Positions 1 to 10,197 of a DNA stretch of 43,688 nt are shown piece after piece. The notes below the pieces were generated by a model that worked only from the letters and a program-made list of their open reading frames with translations, did no database searches and had not been told where the DNA came from. Positions within the stretch are counted from its first letter, which is position 1. Each line of letters starts with the position of its first letter. The stretch covers positions 1 to 43,688 of the forward strand of contig NVRK02000074.1 in the NCBI GenBank assembly GCA_002400845.2, written 5' to 3'. Origin of the DNA: Hyphomicrobiales bacterium. GTDB taxonomy: Bacteria > Pseudomonadota > Alphaproteobacteria > Rhizobiales > Rhizobiaceae. Both the position numbers and the translations under genes were made by a program.

Positions 1-605
1 GCTCCAAATACAGTGGCGAACAAATAATCCATACCACGCATAATTTTAGGGTTAGCCAAAAGCCAACCAGAAAATTTACCAGCCGCTAATATCATTGGCA
101 CCAAAATTGGAATGGCAACAACCACAAATAGTGAGCCTAAAAAGAACAGCTTTCCAGTAGCATGCGGATCATTAACTGAGATGAATTGCGGTAAAAATGT
201 CATAAAAAACAAGATGATTTTCGGATTAAGCAAATTAATACCAACGCCCTGTAGCCAATTACTAAACAGCGAGCGTGGTTTTTGCTTTTTCTCCGAAACA
301 GTAAAGGTCGAACCATATCTTAGTGCTTGATAGGCAAGATAGGCTAAATAGATCGCACCAAATAATTTCAAAGCCAAAAAGAACGTTGGCGAAGCAACAA
401 TAAGTGCGGCAAGACCAAATGCGACCAAAGCTGTGTGCACCAAAATGCCAAACGACGCGCCAGCAAAAGCCGCAAGGCCAGCAGGAACACTTTGACCAAT
501 GGCACGAGATATGAAGAAAGTCATATCTGGGCCGGGCGTTAGGGTAATGATTATTACGCCAGCTAAATAAGCTAAAAGCACGCTCGTTTCAGGTATAAAG
601 TGCAC
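1..605 (-). CDS. LysE/RhtB-family amino-acid exporter, 3' end cut off by the window edge
   Basis: About 201 codons of an inner-membrane exporter are visible; the C-terminus lies beyond position 1. The N-terminal segment has the family hallmark TPGPDM at about residues 23-28, followed by hydrophobic helices, and the central NLLNPK motif (about residue 125) that LysE/RhtB proteins share. The family exports amino acids or related metabolites using the proton gradient. The start is uncertain: GTG at 605 has a GGA six bases upstream, a TTG lies five codons further up, and an in-frame stop precedes both. It is divergent from argG. A role in arginine or lysine efflux is tempting from that neighbour, but the substrate cannot be read from sequence. 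Confidence 0.85.
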   Translation of the reverse strand, partial: MHFIPETSVLLAYLAGVIIITLTPGPDMTFFISRAIGQSVPAGLAAFAGASFGILVHTALVAFGLAALIVASPTFFLALKLFGAIYLAYLAYQALRYGSTFTVSEKKQKPRSLFSNWLQGVGINLLNPKIILFFMTFLPQFISVNDPHATGKLFFLGSLFVVVAIPILVPMILAAGKFSGWLLANPKIMRGMDYLFATVFG

Positions 606-792
606 GAAGTATCCAATCAAAATATGCTAATACAGTACGAAACAACTATGGTTAGAGAAATTCAGTTTAGCAACAAAAAATTAAGCCTTGCGCTGTTATA
701 AATTCCGACTAGATTGCACACAAATATTAACTGGCAGGGAAGTTGAGTTTAGTAAGCTCGCCTCAGCCTAATTCTTTAAAAGAAGATTTAAA

Positions 793-2019
793 ATGAGCAT
801 AATTGCCAAAGACGTTAAAAAAGTAGTTCTTGCCTATTCTGGCGGCCTAGACACATCCATTATTTTAAAATGGCTTCAAACCGAACTTGATGCAGAAGTC
901 GTTACCTTCACTGCAGACTTGGGCCAAGGCGAAGAATTGGGTCCTGCTCGTAAAAAAGCAGAAATGATGGGCATTAAAGAAATCTATGTTGATGATCTTC
1001 GCGAAGAATTCATATCCGATTTTGTCTTTCCAATGTTCCGCGCAAATGCTGCTTATGAAGGCGTTTATTTGCTTGGCACATCAATCGCCCGTCCACTTAT
1101 TTCTAAACGTCTTATCGAAATTGCAGAAGAAACTGGCGCCGATGCAATTGCTCACGGTGCAACAGGCAAAGGCAATGACCAAGTTCGTTTTGAACTTGCT
1201 GCTTACGCATTAAACCCAGACATTAAGGTAATTGCGCCTTGGCGCGATTGGGAATTTAAATCACGTACAGACCTATTGAAATTTGCTGAAGAGCACCAAA
1301 TTCCTGTACCAAAAGACAAACGCGGCGAAGCACCATTTTCTGTTGATGCAAACATGTTGCACTCTTCATCTGAAGGTAAAATACTAGAAGACCCGTGGGT
1401 AGAAGCCCCAGAATATGTGCACCAACGCTCAGTGTCTCCAATGGATGCACCAGATGTTGTAACAGAAATTGAAATTGAATTTGAAAAAGGCGATGCAATT
1501 GCCCTTAACGGCAAACGCTTAAGCGCGGCAACATTGTTTGCCCAACTAAACGACTTTGGCAGAGACAATGGCATTGGCCGTTTAGACCTTGTTGAAAATC
1601 GTTTTGTTGGTATGAAATCACGCGGTGTTTATGAAACACCAGGTGGAACTATTTTGCTAGCGGCTCACCGCGCAATTGAGTCTATTACGCTTGATAGCGG
1701 TGCGGCACACTTAAAAGACGAATTAATGCCTCGCTATGCAGAACTTATCTATAACGGTTTTTGGTTCTCGCCAGAGCGCGAAATGCTACAAGCCGCAATT
1801 GACCATTCTCAACACCGCGTAGAAGGTAAAGTTCGCCTTAAACTTTATAAAGGCAATGTAATTGTTACGGGCCGCATGAGTGACAGTTCGCTTTACTCAG
1901 AAGAGTTGGTAACATTTGAAGATGACCAAGGCGCATATGACCAAAAAGATGCACACGGCTTTATTCGCCTAAATGCACTGCGTCTACGCACATTGGCGGC
2001 AAGAAATCGTAAAAAATAG
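793..2019 (+). CDS. argG: Argininosuccinate synthase
   Basis: This cytosolic enzyme condenses citrulline and aspartate with ATP to argininosuccinate, the penultimate step of arginine synthesis. The 408-residue length is normal for the bacterial type. The ATP-pyrophosphatase P-loop AYSGGLDTS is at residues 14-22, followed by the family block GTSIARPLI, the citrulline/aspartate-binding stretch with [10 protein letters not shown], and the [14 protein letters not shown] segment. The ATG has an AGAAG-type ribosome site just upstream. It stands alone: the upstream LysE-type gene is divergent and the next gene starts 100 bp downstream after two hairpins. No ARG box or attenuator was recognised in the 187-bp upstream gap. 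Confidence 0.97.
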   Translation: MSIIAKDVKKVVLAYSGGLDTSIILKWLQTELDAEVVTFTADLGQGEELGPARKKAEMMGIKEIYVDDLREEFISDFVFPMFRANAAYEGVYLLGTSIARPLISKRLIEIAEETGADAIAHGATGKGNDQVRFELAAYALNPDIKVIAPWRDWEFKSRTDLLKFAEEHQIPVPKDKRGEAPFSVDANMLHSSSEGKILEDPWVEAPEYVHQRSVSPMDAPDVVTEIEIEFEKGDAIALNGKRLSAATLFAQLNDFGRDNGIGRLDLVENRFVGMKSRGVYETPGGTILLAAHRAIESITLDSGAAHLKDELMPRYAELIYNGFWFSPEREMLQAAIDHSQHRVEGKVRLKLYKGNVIVTGRMSDSSLYSEELVTFEDDQGAYDQKDAHGFIRLNALRLRTLAARNRKK

Positions 2020-2034
2020 TTCTTCACTGAACAA

Positions 2035-2067
2035 ATTGGCGAGTGCTTTAAGATTGCACTTGCCAAT
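2035..2067 (+). other. Stable hairpin after argG, possible weak terminator
   Basis: Twelve-base-pair stem (arms 2035-2046 and 2056-2067, one G-U pair) with a 9-nt loop, 15 bp after the argG stop. It has no U-run, so it is not a classical intrinsic terminator; it could stabilise the argG 3' end or act as a Rho-associated stop. Confidence 0.5.
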
Positions 2068-2085
2068 AACAAACGCTAATGTAGT

Positions 2086-2110
2086 AACGCAATTGTTATT
2101 TTATTGCGTT
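2086..2110 (+). other. Hairpin abutting the ribosome site of the TAXI gene
   Basis: Perfect 8-bp inverted repeat AACGCAAT/ATTGCGTT with a U-rich 9-nt loop. Its last base touches the AGGGGC ribosome-binding site (2111-2116) of the gene starting at 2122. It could tune translation if argG and this gene are co-transcribed; no function is established. Confidence 0.45.
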
Positions 2111-2121
2111 AGGGGCATGTT

Positions 2122-3495
2122 GTGGGCGCTGAGAAGAATACTAAAAAATCTAAACAATCCAGTTTAGCTGGAGATAGAGCGCGGCGTGCTAACGTCACTT
2201 CGACAAATCAAACACGTTTTGTTTTTTGGGCAGTATTAATTGCCACATTTCTAATTGTTGGCACAGTTGGTGCGTATTTATACATCAACCGCGAAAAAGC
2301 CATTGTCGAACTTGTGGTTGCGGCTGGTCCGTATAAATCTGATTCATACGAACTGATGCAAGAGATAGCAGATGTCGCCAGTAGACAATCCGACTTTTTG
2401 AGAATCAAAGTCGTAAACACAAAAGATTCCAGCCAAAATATTTCTATATTAAACAAAGGAAAAGTTGATTTAGCCACCATTCGTTCAGACACACCCGTTG
2501 TGTCTAACATACGTATGATCGCAGATTTATTCCCTGACTATTTTCAAATTATTGCAGGCGACAATACTAGAATATTCAGCATTAATGATCTTAGAAACAA
2601 AAAGGTAGCAATTCCTGCATTTGGAACAGATGAATTTCGTTCTTTTTGGGCAGTTGCCGACCACTACGATATATCTGCGACCGCAGTAAATTGGGTATCC
2701 ATGCCTTTTGTTGCCGCTGGTAATAAATTATTATCAGGCGAGATTGATGCTATATTTACAGTGCGCTCATTACGTGACCGCTTAATTTTAAACCTCTACG
2801 AAGACGCCAGTTTAAAACATAAAAACTTAAAACTCATCGAAATAGACCAAGCAGAAGCGATTTCTGTTAAAAGACCATTTTTAACAAGCCATATGATTCC
2901 AAAGGGAACTTATAGCGGCGCACCTCCAGCACCCTCTAGAAATATTATATCAACCTCTGTTACAAGAACACTTGTTTCGCGTGAAGATGTTGATCCCGAA
3001 GTTATAAGAGAGCTTACCAAAATTTTATTTGAAAACAGACTGGATCTGGTCATTCGGTTTTCACTCGCTTCGGCAATTCAAAAACCCAACTTAGACAAAG
3101 GAACTTCCGTTCCTCTGCATGAAGGGGCGCAAAGTTATTACGACCGAGACGAACCCTCTTTCATTCAAGAAAATGCAGAACCCATTGCCCTTATGATAAC
3201 CGTTGCCGCAATGGTAGGTTCTGCTCTTATCGCACTGCGTTCGCGCTTGATGAGCGGTCAGAAAAACCGAATGGATAGTTATAATTACATGTTGCTAGAC
3301 ATAGCAGACAAAGCGCGAAAAAGTGACGAGATTGAAGTTATAAAAACACTTAAAGACGAACTCTACTACATTTTAGAAACCGTGGTGCGAGCACTTGATA
3401 CAGATGACGTGACTGAAGAGGGTTTCCAGTCGTTTTCATTGCTATGGGAATCTGTCCGCGAAGTTTTAAATGAGCGCAAAGCAGACATAACATAA
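2122..3495 (+). CDS. Membrane-anchored TAXI-family (TRAP-type) solute-binding protein
   Basis: The 457-residue product starts at GTG, with AGGGGC five bases upstream; an ATG at 2117 is out of frame. A basic N-terminus precedes a membrane helix at about residues 33-54. A binding-protein-like domain of about 290 residues matches the TAXI group (segments such as KVDLATIRSD and ALPAFGTDEF-like AIPAFGTDEF). A second helix follows at about 354-374, then a charged, probably coiled, cytoplasmic tail of about 80 residues. Typical TAXI receptors are free periplasmic proteins of about 320 residues, so this is the double-anchored variety. No TRAP permease gene lies in the window, so it may not serve transport. 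The substrate is unknown. Confidence 0.75.
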   Translation: MGAEKNTKKSKQSSLAGDRARRANVTSTNQTRFVFWAVLIATFLIVGTVGAYLYINREKAIVELVVAAGPYKSDSYELMQEIADVASRQSDFLRIKVVNTKDSSQNISILNKGKVDLATIRSDTPVVSNIRMIADLFPDYFQIIAGDNTRIFSINDLRNKKVAIPAFGTDEFRSFWAVADHYDISATAVNWVSMPFVAAGNKLLSGEIDAIFTVRSLRDRLILNLYEDASLKHKNLKLIEIDQAEAISVKRPFLTSHMIPKGTYSGAPPAPSRNIISTSVTRTLVSREDVDPEVIRELTKILFENRLDLVIRFSLASAIQKPNLDKGTSVPLHEGAQSYYDRDEPSFIQENAEPIALMITVAAMVGSALIALRSRLMSGQKNRMDSYNYMLLDIADKARKSDEIEVIKTLKDELYYILETVVRALDTDDVTEEGFQSFSLLWESVREVLNERKADIT

Positions 3496-3598
3496 TACCA
3501 ATCAATACTTAATTTCATAATTTAACAATTTGACTAGAAAAATCACGTCTCAACCTTGTTGTACTACGCCTTCCATCCTACATATTGAATAACTAAAT

Positions 3599-5701
3599 AT
3601 GACGGTAGGAAATTCAAGTTTCATGGCACGTAAAAATCAGATAAAAATAAATAAAAATCTTATCAAATGGACAGGGCTAAATGGCCTTCCAGATTTCACA
3701 AAAATTAAAGATGAAGATTTTGGTCCAGCCTTTAAAATAGCCATGAAAAAGGGTTTGAAAAAAATAGAACAAATCGCCGACAACAAAAACAAACCCACCT
3801 TTAAAAATACGATTTTAGCCTTAGAAACTGGCGAAGACGATTTATCTCGTATCAGTGCCATATTTTGGAATCGCTCTGGTGCTCATACCAATGAGACCAT
3901 ACAAAAATTAGAACGCGAAATCTCACCAAAAATGTCTCGCTACGCTTCTAAAATATCTATGAATAAAAAATTATTCAAACGCATTGATACCCTTTGGCAA
4001 AAACGCGACACATTAGATTTAGATAATGAACAGTTGATCGTGCTAGAGCGCTATTGGAAAAGCTATGTAAAATCTGGAGCAAAACTTAAGCCCAGCAAAC
4101 AAATACGCTTGGCAAATATAAACGAAGAACTTGCTGGCATTGGCACGAATTTCGGACAAAACATGCTGAAAGATGAAGCCTCTTGGTCACTCATTTTAAG
4201 TGATGAAAAAGAGTTGGTTGGCATTCCAGACTTCTTAAAATCTTCAATGGCAGCGGCAGCAAAAGAAAGATTGGGGGATAAAAAAGGCGCTAACAAATAT
4301 GCCGTCACACTTTCACGTTCCATCATCGAGCCATTTTTAACATTCAGCGAAAACCGTGAATTACGTGAAAAAGCATTCAATGCATTTGCCTCACGCGGTG
4401 CACACAAAGGCAAAAACGACAACCGCCCCTTGGTAAAACAAACCCTTGTGCTACGCGACGAAAAAGCAAAATTACTCGGCTATAAAAATTATGCTGAACT
4501 AAAACTAGACAACACAATGGCCAAAACGCCAAAAGCTGTAAATGCACTTTTAAGTAATGTTTGGGACAAAGCATTGGTTAAAGCTAAAGCTGAAGAAGAT
4601 GCCCTTGCAAAGATCATTGCTAGCGAAGGTAAAAACCACACGGTTGCGCCTTGGGATTGGCGTCATTACGCTGAAAAATTGCGCCAAGAAAAATATAACT
4701 TTTCTGAAGCTGAACTTAAGCCCTATTTACAATTGGAAAATGTCATCACCGCCTGTTTTGATGTTGCAGAACGCTTATTTGGTTTAACGCTAAACGAAGT
4801 GAAGGGCGTAAAAGCCTACCACCCAGATGTTAGAACTTTCTCGGTCAAAAACAAAAAAGGTAAAATTGTTGGCACTTTTTTAGGCGATTATTTTGCGCGC
4901 CCTTCAAAACGTTCTGGCGCATGGATGAGTGCATTTCAAAGCCAACACAAATTAGCTGAGACAAAATCGGGAAAACAAAAACCTATCATCTACAATGTAA
5001 TGAACTTTGCAAAAGGCGAACCAACCTTATTATCGCTAGACGATGCGCGTACTTTATTCCACGAGTTTGGTCACGCATTGCATGGGCTCTTATCTAACGT
5101 TACCCATCCAAGTGTTGCTGGCACTGCCGTTAGCAGAGACTGGGTTGAGTTACCTTCTCAACTGTATGAACACTGGTTTATGGTGCCTGAAATTTTATCT
5201 AAATATGCAAAGCATTACAAAACAGGCAAGCCAATGCCAAAAGCATTGCTTAAAAAACTGAAGGCGGCAGAAACATTTAATGCTGGCTTCCAAACCATAG
5301 AATTTACGTCTTCTGCGATCATCGACATGGCCTATCACACGGCTAAAAATGTTTGCGACCCAGCATTTGACCCAATGAAATTTGAAGCTCAAAAGCTCAA
5401 AAAATTAAACATGCCAAATTCAATTATCATGCGCCATCGCATACCGCATTTCGCTCATGTATTTTCGGGTGATGGATATTCAGCAGGTTATTATTCATAT
5501 ATGTGGTCAGAGGTTTTAGACGCAGATGCCTTTAGAGCATTTGAAGAAATCAATGACCCATTTGATCTTAAACTTGCCAAACGCCTTAAAAAATATATTT
5601 ACTCAAGCGGTGGGTCAATCGATCCTGAAAAAGCTTACAAAAAATTTAGAGGAAAATTACCAAGCCCAGAAGCAATGCTGGAAGGCCGAGGCCTGATATA
5701 A
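3599..5701 (+). CDS. M3-family zinc metallopeptidase, peptidyl-dipeptidase Dcp-like
   Basis: Thimet-oligopeptidase-type enzyme that degrades short peptides, probably in the cytoplasm because no signal peptide is seen. The zinc motif HEFGH is at residues 488-492, with the third ligand predicted as Glu517 in the segment RDWVELPSQ. The motif context (SxxGTAVSRDW...EHW) is closer to Dcp than to OpdA. The C-terminal GDGYSAGYYSYMWSEV block supplies the substrate-binding Tyr/Gly region. The 700-residue length is normal. The N-terminus is Lys-rich; ATG at 3599 lacks a ribosome site and ATG at 3623 (MARKNQ) is the alternative. It stands alone, 55 bp before an aldo/keto reductase on the same strand. 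Confidence 0.9.
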   Translation: MTVGNSSFMARKNQIKINKNLIKWTGLNGLPDFTKIKDEDFGPAFKIAMKKGLKKIEQIADNKNKPTFKNTILALETGEDDLSRISAIFWNRSGAHTNETIQKLEREISPKMSRYASKISMNKKLFKRIDTLWQKRDTLDLDNEQLIVLERYWKSYVKSGAKLKPSKQIRLANINEELAGIGTNFGQNMLKDEASWSLILSDEKELVGIPDFLKSSMAAAAKERLGDKKGANKYAVTLSRSIIEPFLTFSENRELREKAFNAFASRGAHKGKNDNRPLVKQTLVLRDEKAKLLGYKNYAELKLDNTMAKTPKAVNALLSNVWDKALVKAKAEEDALAKIIASEGKNHTVAPWDWRHYAEKLRQEKYNFSEAELKPYLQLENVITACFDVAERLFGLTLNEVKGVKAYHPDVRTFSVKNKKGKIVGTFLGDYFARPSKRSGAWMSAFQSQHKLAETKSGKQKPIIYNVMNFAKGEPTLLSLDDARTLFHEFGHALHGLLSNVTHPSVAGTAVSRDWVELPSQLYEHWFMVPEILSKYAKHYKTGKPMPKALLKKLKAAETFNAGFQTIEFTSSAIIDMAYHTAKNVCDPAFDPMKFEAQKLKKLNMPNSIIMRHRIPHFAHVFSGDGYSAGYYSYMWSEVLDADAFRAFEEINDPFDLKLAKRLKKYIYSSGGSIDPEKAYKKFRGKLPSPEAMLEGRGLI

Positions 5702-5756
5702 TATTTAATTGATAAAATTTTGACGAACAAAAAGCCATTCGCATTGGGAGAGATTT

Positions 5757-6737
5757 ATGCAAACAAGACAGCTATATAAAAATGGACCGCAGGTAAATCC
5801 AATCGGCTTTGGCGCGATGAGTTTTGGCGGCATGTTTGGAAAGGCCGAGAATGCCACAAGCTTAAAAACCCTTGATAAATGTGTCGAACTTGGGGTCACC
5901 CATATCGATACAGCACTTATTTATGGTCCATTTACTTCAGAGGAAATCATTGGTGAGTTTTTAAAGGGCAAAAAAACTCCCTTTACCATAGCCACCAAAG
6001 GTGCGTTTAATCCTGAAACACGTAAAATTGAAAACTCCGAAAAGTTCTTACGTGACAGTTTAGAAGGTTCGCTAAAACGCTTAGGCGTTGAGTATGTAGA
6101 CCTTTATTACGTTCACCGTTTAGCCAAAGATTGCCAAGTAGAAGACGTTATGGCGACCATGCTTAAATTTAAAGAAGAGGGAAAAATTGGTGGTATAGGG
6201 TTTTCAGAAATTGCACCTTCTACTTTAAGACGCGCAAGTAAAATTGGTCATGTCGATGCAGTTCAAAGCGAATATTCTTTATGGACAAGATTACCAGAAT
6301 TAGGCCTTATCCAAACCTGTAAAGAATTAGAAACAACCTTCGTTCCTTTCTCTCCAGTTGGGCGCGGCATGATAACCGATGCTGGTGTTAACCCAAGCAA
6401 ATTCCGCGACAGAGATTTTAGAGGTGCCAATCCTCGTTTTATAGAACCAAACTTCAGCGCAAATGTTGCAATCGTCGAGCATTTTAAAAATTACGCTCAT
6501 GATAATGGATACACCGCGCAGGCTTTAGCCATTGCATGGGTTCTGCACCAAGATGATAAATGCATTCCAATTCCAGGCACCCGAACGCCGCAACATTTGG
6601 AAGAAAATATGAAAGCTTTAGACATTAAACTAAGCGACACGCAACTTGCAGAGATTGAGACAATCCTACCAGTAGGGTTTGCCCATGGCGATCGCTATAC
6701 GCATACCCAATTAGGCCTTGTCGAATCTTATTGCTAA
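5757..6737 (+). CDS. Aldo/keto reductase
   Basis: NADPH-dependent carbonyl reductase of the (beta/alpha)8 barrel fold, 326 residues. The catalytic tetrad is visible as Asp51, Tyr56, Lys81 and His120, within the motifs HIDTALIYG, ATKG and YYVHR. The cofactor-binding end of the barrel carries IPIPGTRTPQHLEEN. The sequence resembles the group that includes plant and bacterial AKR13-like enzymes acting on aldehydes, but the physiological substrate is unknown. A strong GGAGAG ribosome site lies five bases upstream of the ATG. The stop is six bases from the end of the convergent unknown gene at 6744. Confidence 0.93.
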   Translation: MQTRQLYKNGPQVNPIGFGAMSFGGMFGKAENATSLKTLDKCVELGVTHIDTALIYGPFTSEEIIGEFLKGKKTPFTIATKGAFNPETRKIENSEKFLRDSLEGSLKRLGVEYVDLYYVHRLAKDCQVEDVMATMLKFKEEGKIGGIGFSEIAPSTLRRASKIGHVDAVQSEYSLWTRLPELGLIQTCKELETTFVPFSPVGRGMITDAGVNPSKFRDRDFRGANPRFIEPNFSANVAIVEHFKNYAHDNGYTAQALAIAWVLHQDDKCIPIPGTRTPQHLEENMKALDIKLSDTQLAEIETILPVGFAHGDRYTHTQLGLVESYC

Positions 6738-6743
6738 GAATTA

Positions 6744-7268
6744 TCACACAACTTTAAGCAGGCTGGTTTCCAATTGGCCTGCTGAGGCATCTGATAGAGA
6801 GTTCGTCATCAGCCATTCTTCACCTTTGCTAAAATACCAGCGAACACCTTGGCTTTCGGCATTTTTGCGTTTGTCCAATTTTGCAATTAAGTTAATGTTG
6901 CCATCAAATTCAATGTCAAAACCAGTACTCTTAAATTTAATGCTTTTAACAATACGCTCAAGGACAAAACCAATCAGCTCATCAATTTCTTTTTCAAGCA
7001 TTTCATCATGCATTAAAATTTGATCGTACTCTTCAACATGCCATTGCATTTCTTCTAAAATTAAATTGTATTCGCCATTTTTAATTTCACCAGCAACAGT
7101 TTCAAACTTTTGCTCAATAACGTGTAATTCACCAAAGCAAAGACGTATGCACGAAGGCGCCGTTGAAGCGCCAAATGATAATTTTTTGCCCACCAAAGAT
7201 TTTTCAATAACAGCTTCATAACGCTCTAAGTTTTCTGGCGTTAAATCTACTTTTTCTGCTTCAATCAT
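6744..7268 (-). CDS. Acidic protein of unknown function
   Basis: I do not recognise this 174-residue protein. It has no signal peptide or membrane helix, so it is probably cytosolic. It is rich in Glu and Asp and looks mostly helical in the middle (about residues 50-110, with repeated Glu/Ile/Leu patterning), followed by a beta-looking stretch with FDIEFDGNINLIAKL and VRWYFSKGEEWL. Two Cys sit at about residues 40 and 44. It starts with ATG 34 bp downstream of the potassium-channel gene on the same strand, so the two are probably co-transcribed. Codon use looks like the neighbours, and the reading frame is intact. Confidence 0.75.
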   Translation of the reverse strand: MIEAEKVDLTPENLERYEAVIEKSLVGKKLSFGASTAPSCIRLCFGELHVIEQKFETVAGEIKNGEYNLILEEMQWHVEEYDQILMHDEMLEKEIDELIGFVLERIVKSIKFKSTGFDIEFDGNINLIAKLDKRKNAESQGVRWYFSKGEEWLMTNSLSDASAGQLETSLLKVV

Positions 7269-7302
7269 TTATTTGTCCAATTGCCAATTTTGAGACTGCG
7301 AA

Positions 7303-8133
7303 TCACTCGCCTTCATTAGCAATTTCTGCGGCCTCATTACCAGCCTGTTTCGCATCTGATATGGCTCGTCTTTTTGCAGCCTTTGCAATGCCTATTTCTT
7401 CACGTGCTTGCGTAAGGGCTGCGCTTACCAATCCAGCAGGCAGTGCCACAACGCCAAGCCCAATCATTAGAATTAAAAATGTGAAGGCCTTTCCACCAGT
7501 AGTGATGGGATAAATATCGCCATACCCAACAGTTGTAAGTGTTGTGATGGCAAACCAAAAAGAATGCGGAATGGATTTAAAAGCATCAGGTTGTGCCTCA
7601 TGTTCAAATACATAAATACCAAAGGCGGTACAAAACATCATTATTACGGCAAGGAACAAGACAACCAATAGATCACGCCACATCAGCTCAAACGCGCGTT
7701 GTAATAAATCCATATTAGCCACAAAGCGTAATAATTTAGCCACGCGTAATATTCGCAATGACATTAAAGTTTCGCCAGCTGGCAGGCCAATAAACAAGGA
7801 CGACCAAAAAGGCAGTATCGCGGCTAAGTCGATAAGCCCCCAAAAGCTGAATACATATTTCAGCTTTTTCTCACTGGTCCAATATCGAAAAGTGTATTCA
7901 ATGGTAAAAATTACGATCACCACCCAATTCAGAATGTCTGACGGAGTTTTAAATTTTTCTGGAAAATTAGGCAGTGTTTCTATCGCCATTAAAGAGACAG
8001 AAATTAAAATCACACAAATCATGACATAATCAAACGCATGGCCCCAGCGCTCATGCCTACCCCAGATTATATCGCCAATTTGCTTTTTTCGATCTTGATT
8101 CATGGCCTTAGAATTAACACGTTTTTGGTGCAT
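7303..8133 (-). CDS. Voltage-gated-type potassium channel (ion transporter)
   Basis: A 276-residue inner-membrane protein with six predicted helices. The pore loop carries the potassium selectivity filter TVGYGD at residues 201-206, in the context TTLTTVGYGDIYP. The fourth helix has regularly spaced Arg/Lys (LRILRVAKLLRFV), as in voltage sensors. The length and order fit the short bacterial Kv-like channels, which have no large cytoplasmic RCK domain; the tail is only about 45 residues, Ala/Glu-rich. The ATG at 8133 is used; an ATG at 8103 with AAGG two bases upstream is an alternative. It is divergent from typA across a 185-bp gap and probably leads the unknown gene at 6744. Confidence 0.9.
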   Translation of the reverse strand: MHQKRVNSKAMNQDRKKQIGDIIWGRHERWGHAFDYVMICVILISVSLMAIETLPNFPEKFKTPSDILNWVVIVIFTIEYTFRYWTSEKKLKYVFSFWGLIDLAAILPFWSSLFIGLPAGETLMSLRILRVAKLLRFVANMDLLQRAFELMWRDLLVVLFLAVIMMFCTAFGIYVFEHEAQPDAFKSIPHSFWFAITTLTTVGYGDIYPITTGGKAFTFLILMIGLGVVALPAGLVSAALTQAREEIGIAKAAKRRAISDAKQAGNEAAEIANEGE

Positions 8134-8318
8134 TCCAACCCCACATTAACCCCTGTTGATATATTTCACCTTTATGGGTTCCGTTTTGTGTAAAAACACT
8201 GTAAGGAGCGGCAAAGATTATAATGGTACATGGTGAAAAAGCAGATTTAGCGGTCAATTGACCAATAATCACATGATACCCATTTCCTGATTGAAAAGAA
8301 AATATAAGGCATAAACCG

Positions 8319-10139
8319 ATGAAAATGCGCAACATTGCGATCATTGCCCACGTTGACCATGGCAAAACGACACTCGTTGATGAAATGATGAAACAATCAT
8401 CAACATTCCGCGAGAACGAACAAACTCAAGAACGTATGATGGATTCAAACGAGATTGAAAGAGAGCGCGGCATTACCATTCTTGCCAAAGCCACTTCAAT
8501 TGAAGTTGATGGCGTTCGTATCAATATTGTTGATACACCAGGTCACGCCGATTTTGGCGGTGAAGTTGAGCGTATTCTTTCTATGGTAGATGGCGTTATT
8601 CTTCTTGTAGATGCGGCTGAAGGCCCAATGCCTCAAACAAAATTCGTTGTTGGTAAAGCGCTTAAAGTTGGCCTTAATCCTATTGTTGTTATCAACAAAG
8701 TTGATCGTCACGACGCTCGCGGCGAAGAAGTTGTTGATGAAGTATTCGACCTTTTTGCAAATCTAGATGCCAATGAGCAACAACTAGATTTCCCAATTCT
8801 TTATGGATCAGGTCGCGCTGGCTGGATCAATACATCAGCTGATGGTGACCAATCTGAAGGTCTTAAACCTTTATTCGACGCTGTGATGAAACACGTACCT
8901 GAGCCAAAAGTGGCTGAAGGTCCATTTTCTATGATCGGCACAATTCTAGAAGCAGACCCTTTCCTTGGTCGTATCATCACTGGCCGCATTCACTCTGGTT
9001 CAGTTAAACCCAACCAAGCTGTAAAAGTTATGAATGCAGAAGGCAAAGTTTTAGAAACTGGCCGTGTATCAAAAATTCTTGCATTTAGAGGCATGGAACG
9101 CATTGGATTAGATGAAGCCTTTGCGGGCGACATTGTTGCAATTGCGGGTCTTTCAAAAGGTACAGTTGCTGATACATTCTGCGACCCTTCAGTAAACACG
9201 CCGCTAAAAGCACAGCCGATTGACCCACCAACGGTTACGATGTCTTTCATCGTGAACGATTCACCACTTGCTGGTACCGAAGGCGACAAAGTAACAAGCC
9301 GTATCATTCGCGACCGCTTGAACAAAGAAGCTGAAGGCAACGTTGCCCTAGAAATTGAAGAAGCTGCAGGCAATGATAGCTTTTACGTTTCTGGTCGCGG
9401 CGAGTTGCAACTGGCTGTTCTTATCGAAACAATGCGCCGTGAAGGTTTTGAGGTTGCAGTATCGCGTCCTCGCGTGGTGATGAAAGAAGTAGATGGCAAA
9501 ACATTAGAGCCGATCGAAGAAGTTGTGATCGACGTTGATGAAGAATATTCAGGCACCGTTGTTCAAAAAATGGCTGAACGCAAAGGTGAAATGATTGAAC
9601 TTAAATCATCTGGCGGCACACGTCAGCGTTTGGTTTTCCATGCGCCAACACGTGGCCTAATTGGTTACCAATCTGAACTTATGACAGATACACGCGGCAC
9701 AGCGATCATGAACAGATTGTTCCACGACTACCAGCCGTTCAAAGGCAACATTGGCGGTCGTAATCAAGGCGTTCTAATTTCACACGGACAAGGTGTTTCT
9801 GTTGCCTTTGCAATGTTCAATCTTGAAGACCGTGGTACATTCATCATTGGTGAGGGCGAGAAAGTTTATGCTGGAATGATTGTGGGTATCCACACACGCC
9901 CGAATGATCTTGAAATCAACGTTTTAAAAGGCAAAAAACTAACCAACATGCGCGCATCTGGTAAAGATGATGCGGTTAAGTTGACTACGCCAACGCGTAT
10001 GACGCTAGAACGCGCTTTGTCTTGGATCCAAGATGACGAATTGATGGAAGTAACGCCAAAAAATATTCGTCTTCGCAAAATCCACTTAGATCCAGTTGAT
10101 CGCAAACGTTTTGAGCGGGCCAGAGATAGCGCTGCGTAG
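8319..10139 (+). CDS. typA: Ribosome-associated translational GTPase TypA/BipA
   Basis: GTPase that binds the 70S ribosome and assists 50S assembly and stress or cold adaptation. The 606-residue length is typical. G1 is AHVDHGKT (residues 10-17), the switch region has [12 protein letters not shown]3 is [12 protein letters not shown], and G4 is NKVD. The EF-G-like domains and the TypA-specific C-terminal domain follow ([20 protein letters not shown] and related blocks). AAGG lies nine bases before the ATG; a second in-frame ATG is two codons on. A clear intrinsic terminator follows. It is monocistronic and divergent from the potassium-channel gene. Confidence 0.97.
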   Translation: MKMRNIAIIAHVDHGKTTLVDEMMKQSSTFRENEQTQERMMDSNEIERERGITILAKATSIEVDGVRINIVDTPGHADFGGEVERILSMVDGVILLVDAAEGPMPQTKFVVGKALKVGLNPIVVINKVDRHDARGEEVVDEVFDLFANLDANEQQLDFPILYGSGRAGWINTSADGDQSEGLKPLFDAVMKHVPEPKVAEGPFSMIGTILEADPFLGRIITGRIHSGSVKPNQAVKVMNAEGKVLETGRVSKILAFRGMERIGLDEAFAGDIVAIAGLSKGTVADTFCDPSVNTPLKAQPIDPPTVTMSFIVNDSPLAGTEGDKVTSRIIRDRLNKEAEGNVALEIEEAAGNDSFYVSGRGELQLAVLIETMRREGFEVAVSRPRVVMKEVDGKTLEPIEEVVIDVDEEYSGTVVQKMAERKGEMIELKSSGGTRQRLVFHAPTRGLIGYQSELMTDTRGTAIMNRLFHDYQPFKGNIGGRNQGVLISHGQGVSVAFAMFNLEDRGTFIIGEGEKVYAGMIVGIHTRPNDLEINVLKGKKLTNMRASGKDDAVKLTTPTRMTLERALSWIQDDELMEVTPKNIRLRKIHLDPVDRKRFERARDSAA

Positions 10140-10171
10140 CATCGTTTTTTAAAATTATAGATACTAAATTT

Positions 10172-10197
10172 AGGGCAGCTTTTAGTTGCCCTTTTTC
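10172..10197 (+). terminator. Intrinsic terminator of typA
   Basis: Stem AGGGCAGCT/AGTTGCCCT (one G-U pair) with a TTT loop followed by a run of five T, 33 bp after the typA stop. Confidence 0.85.
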
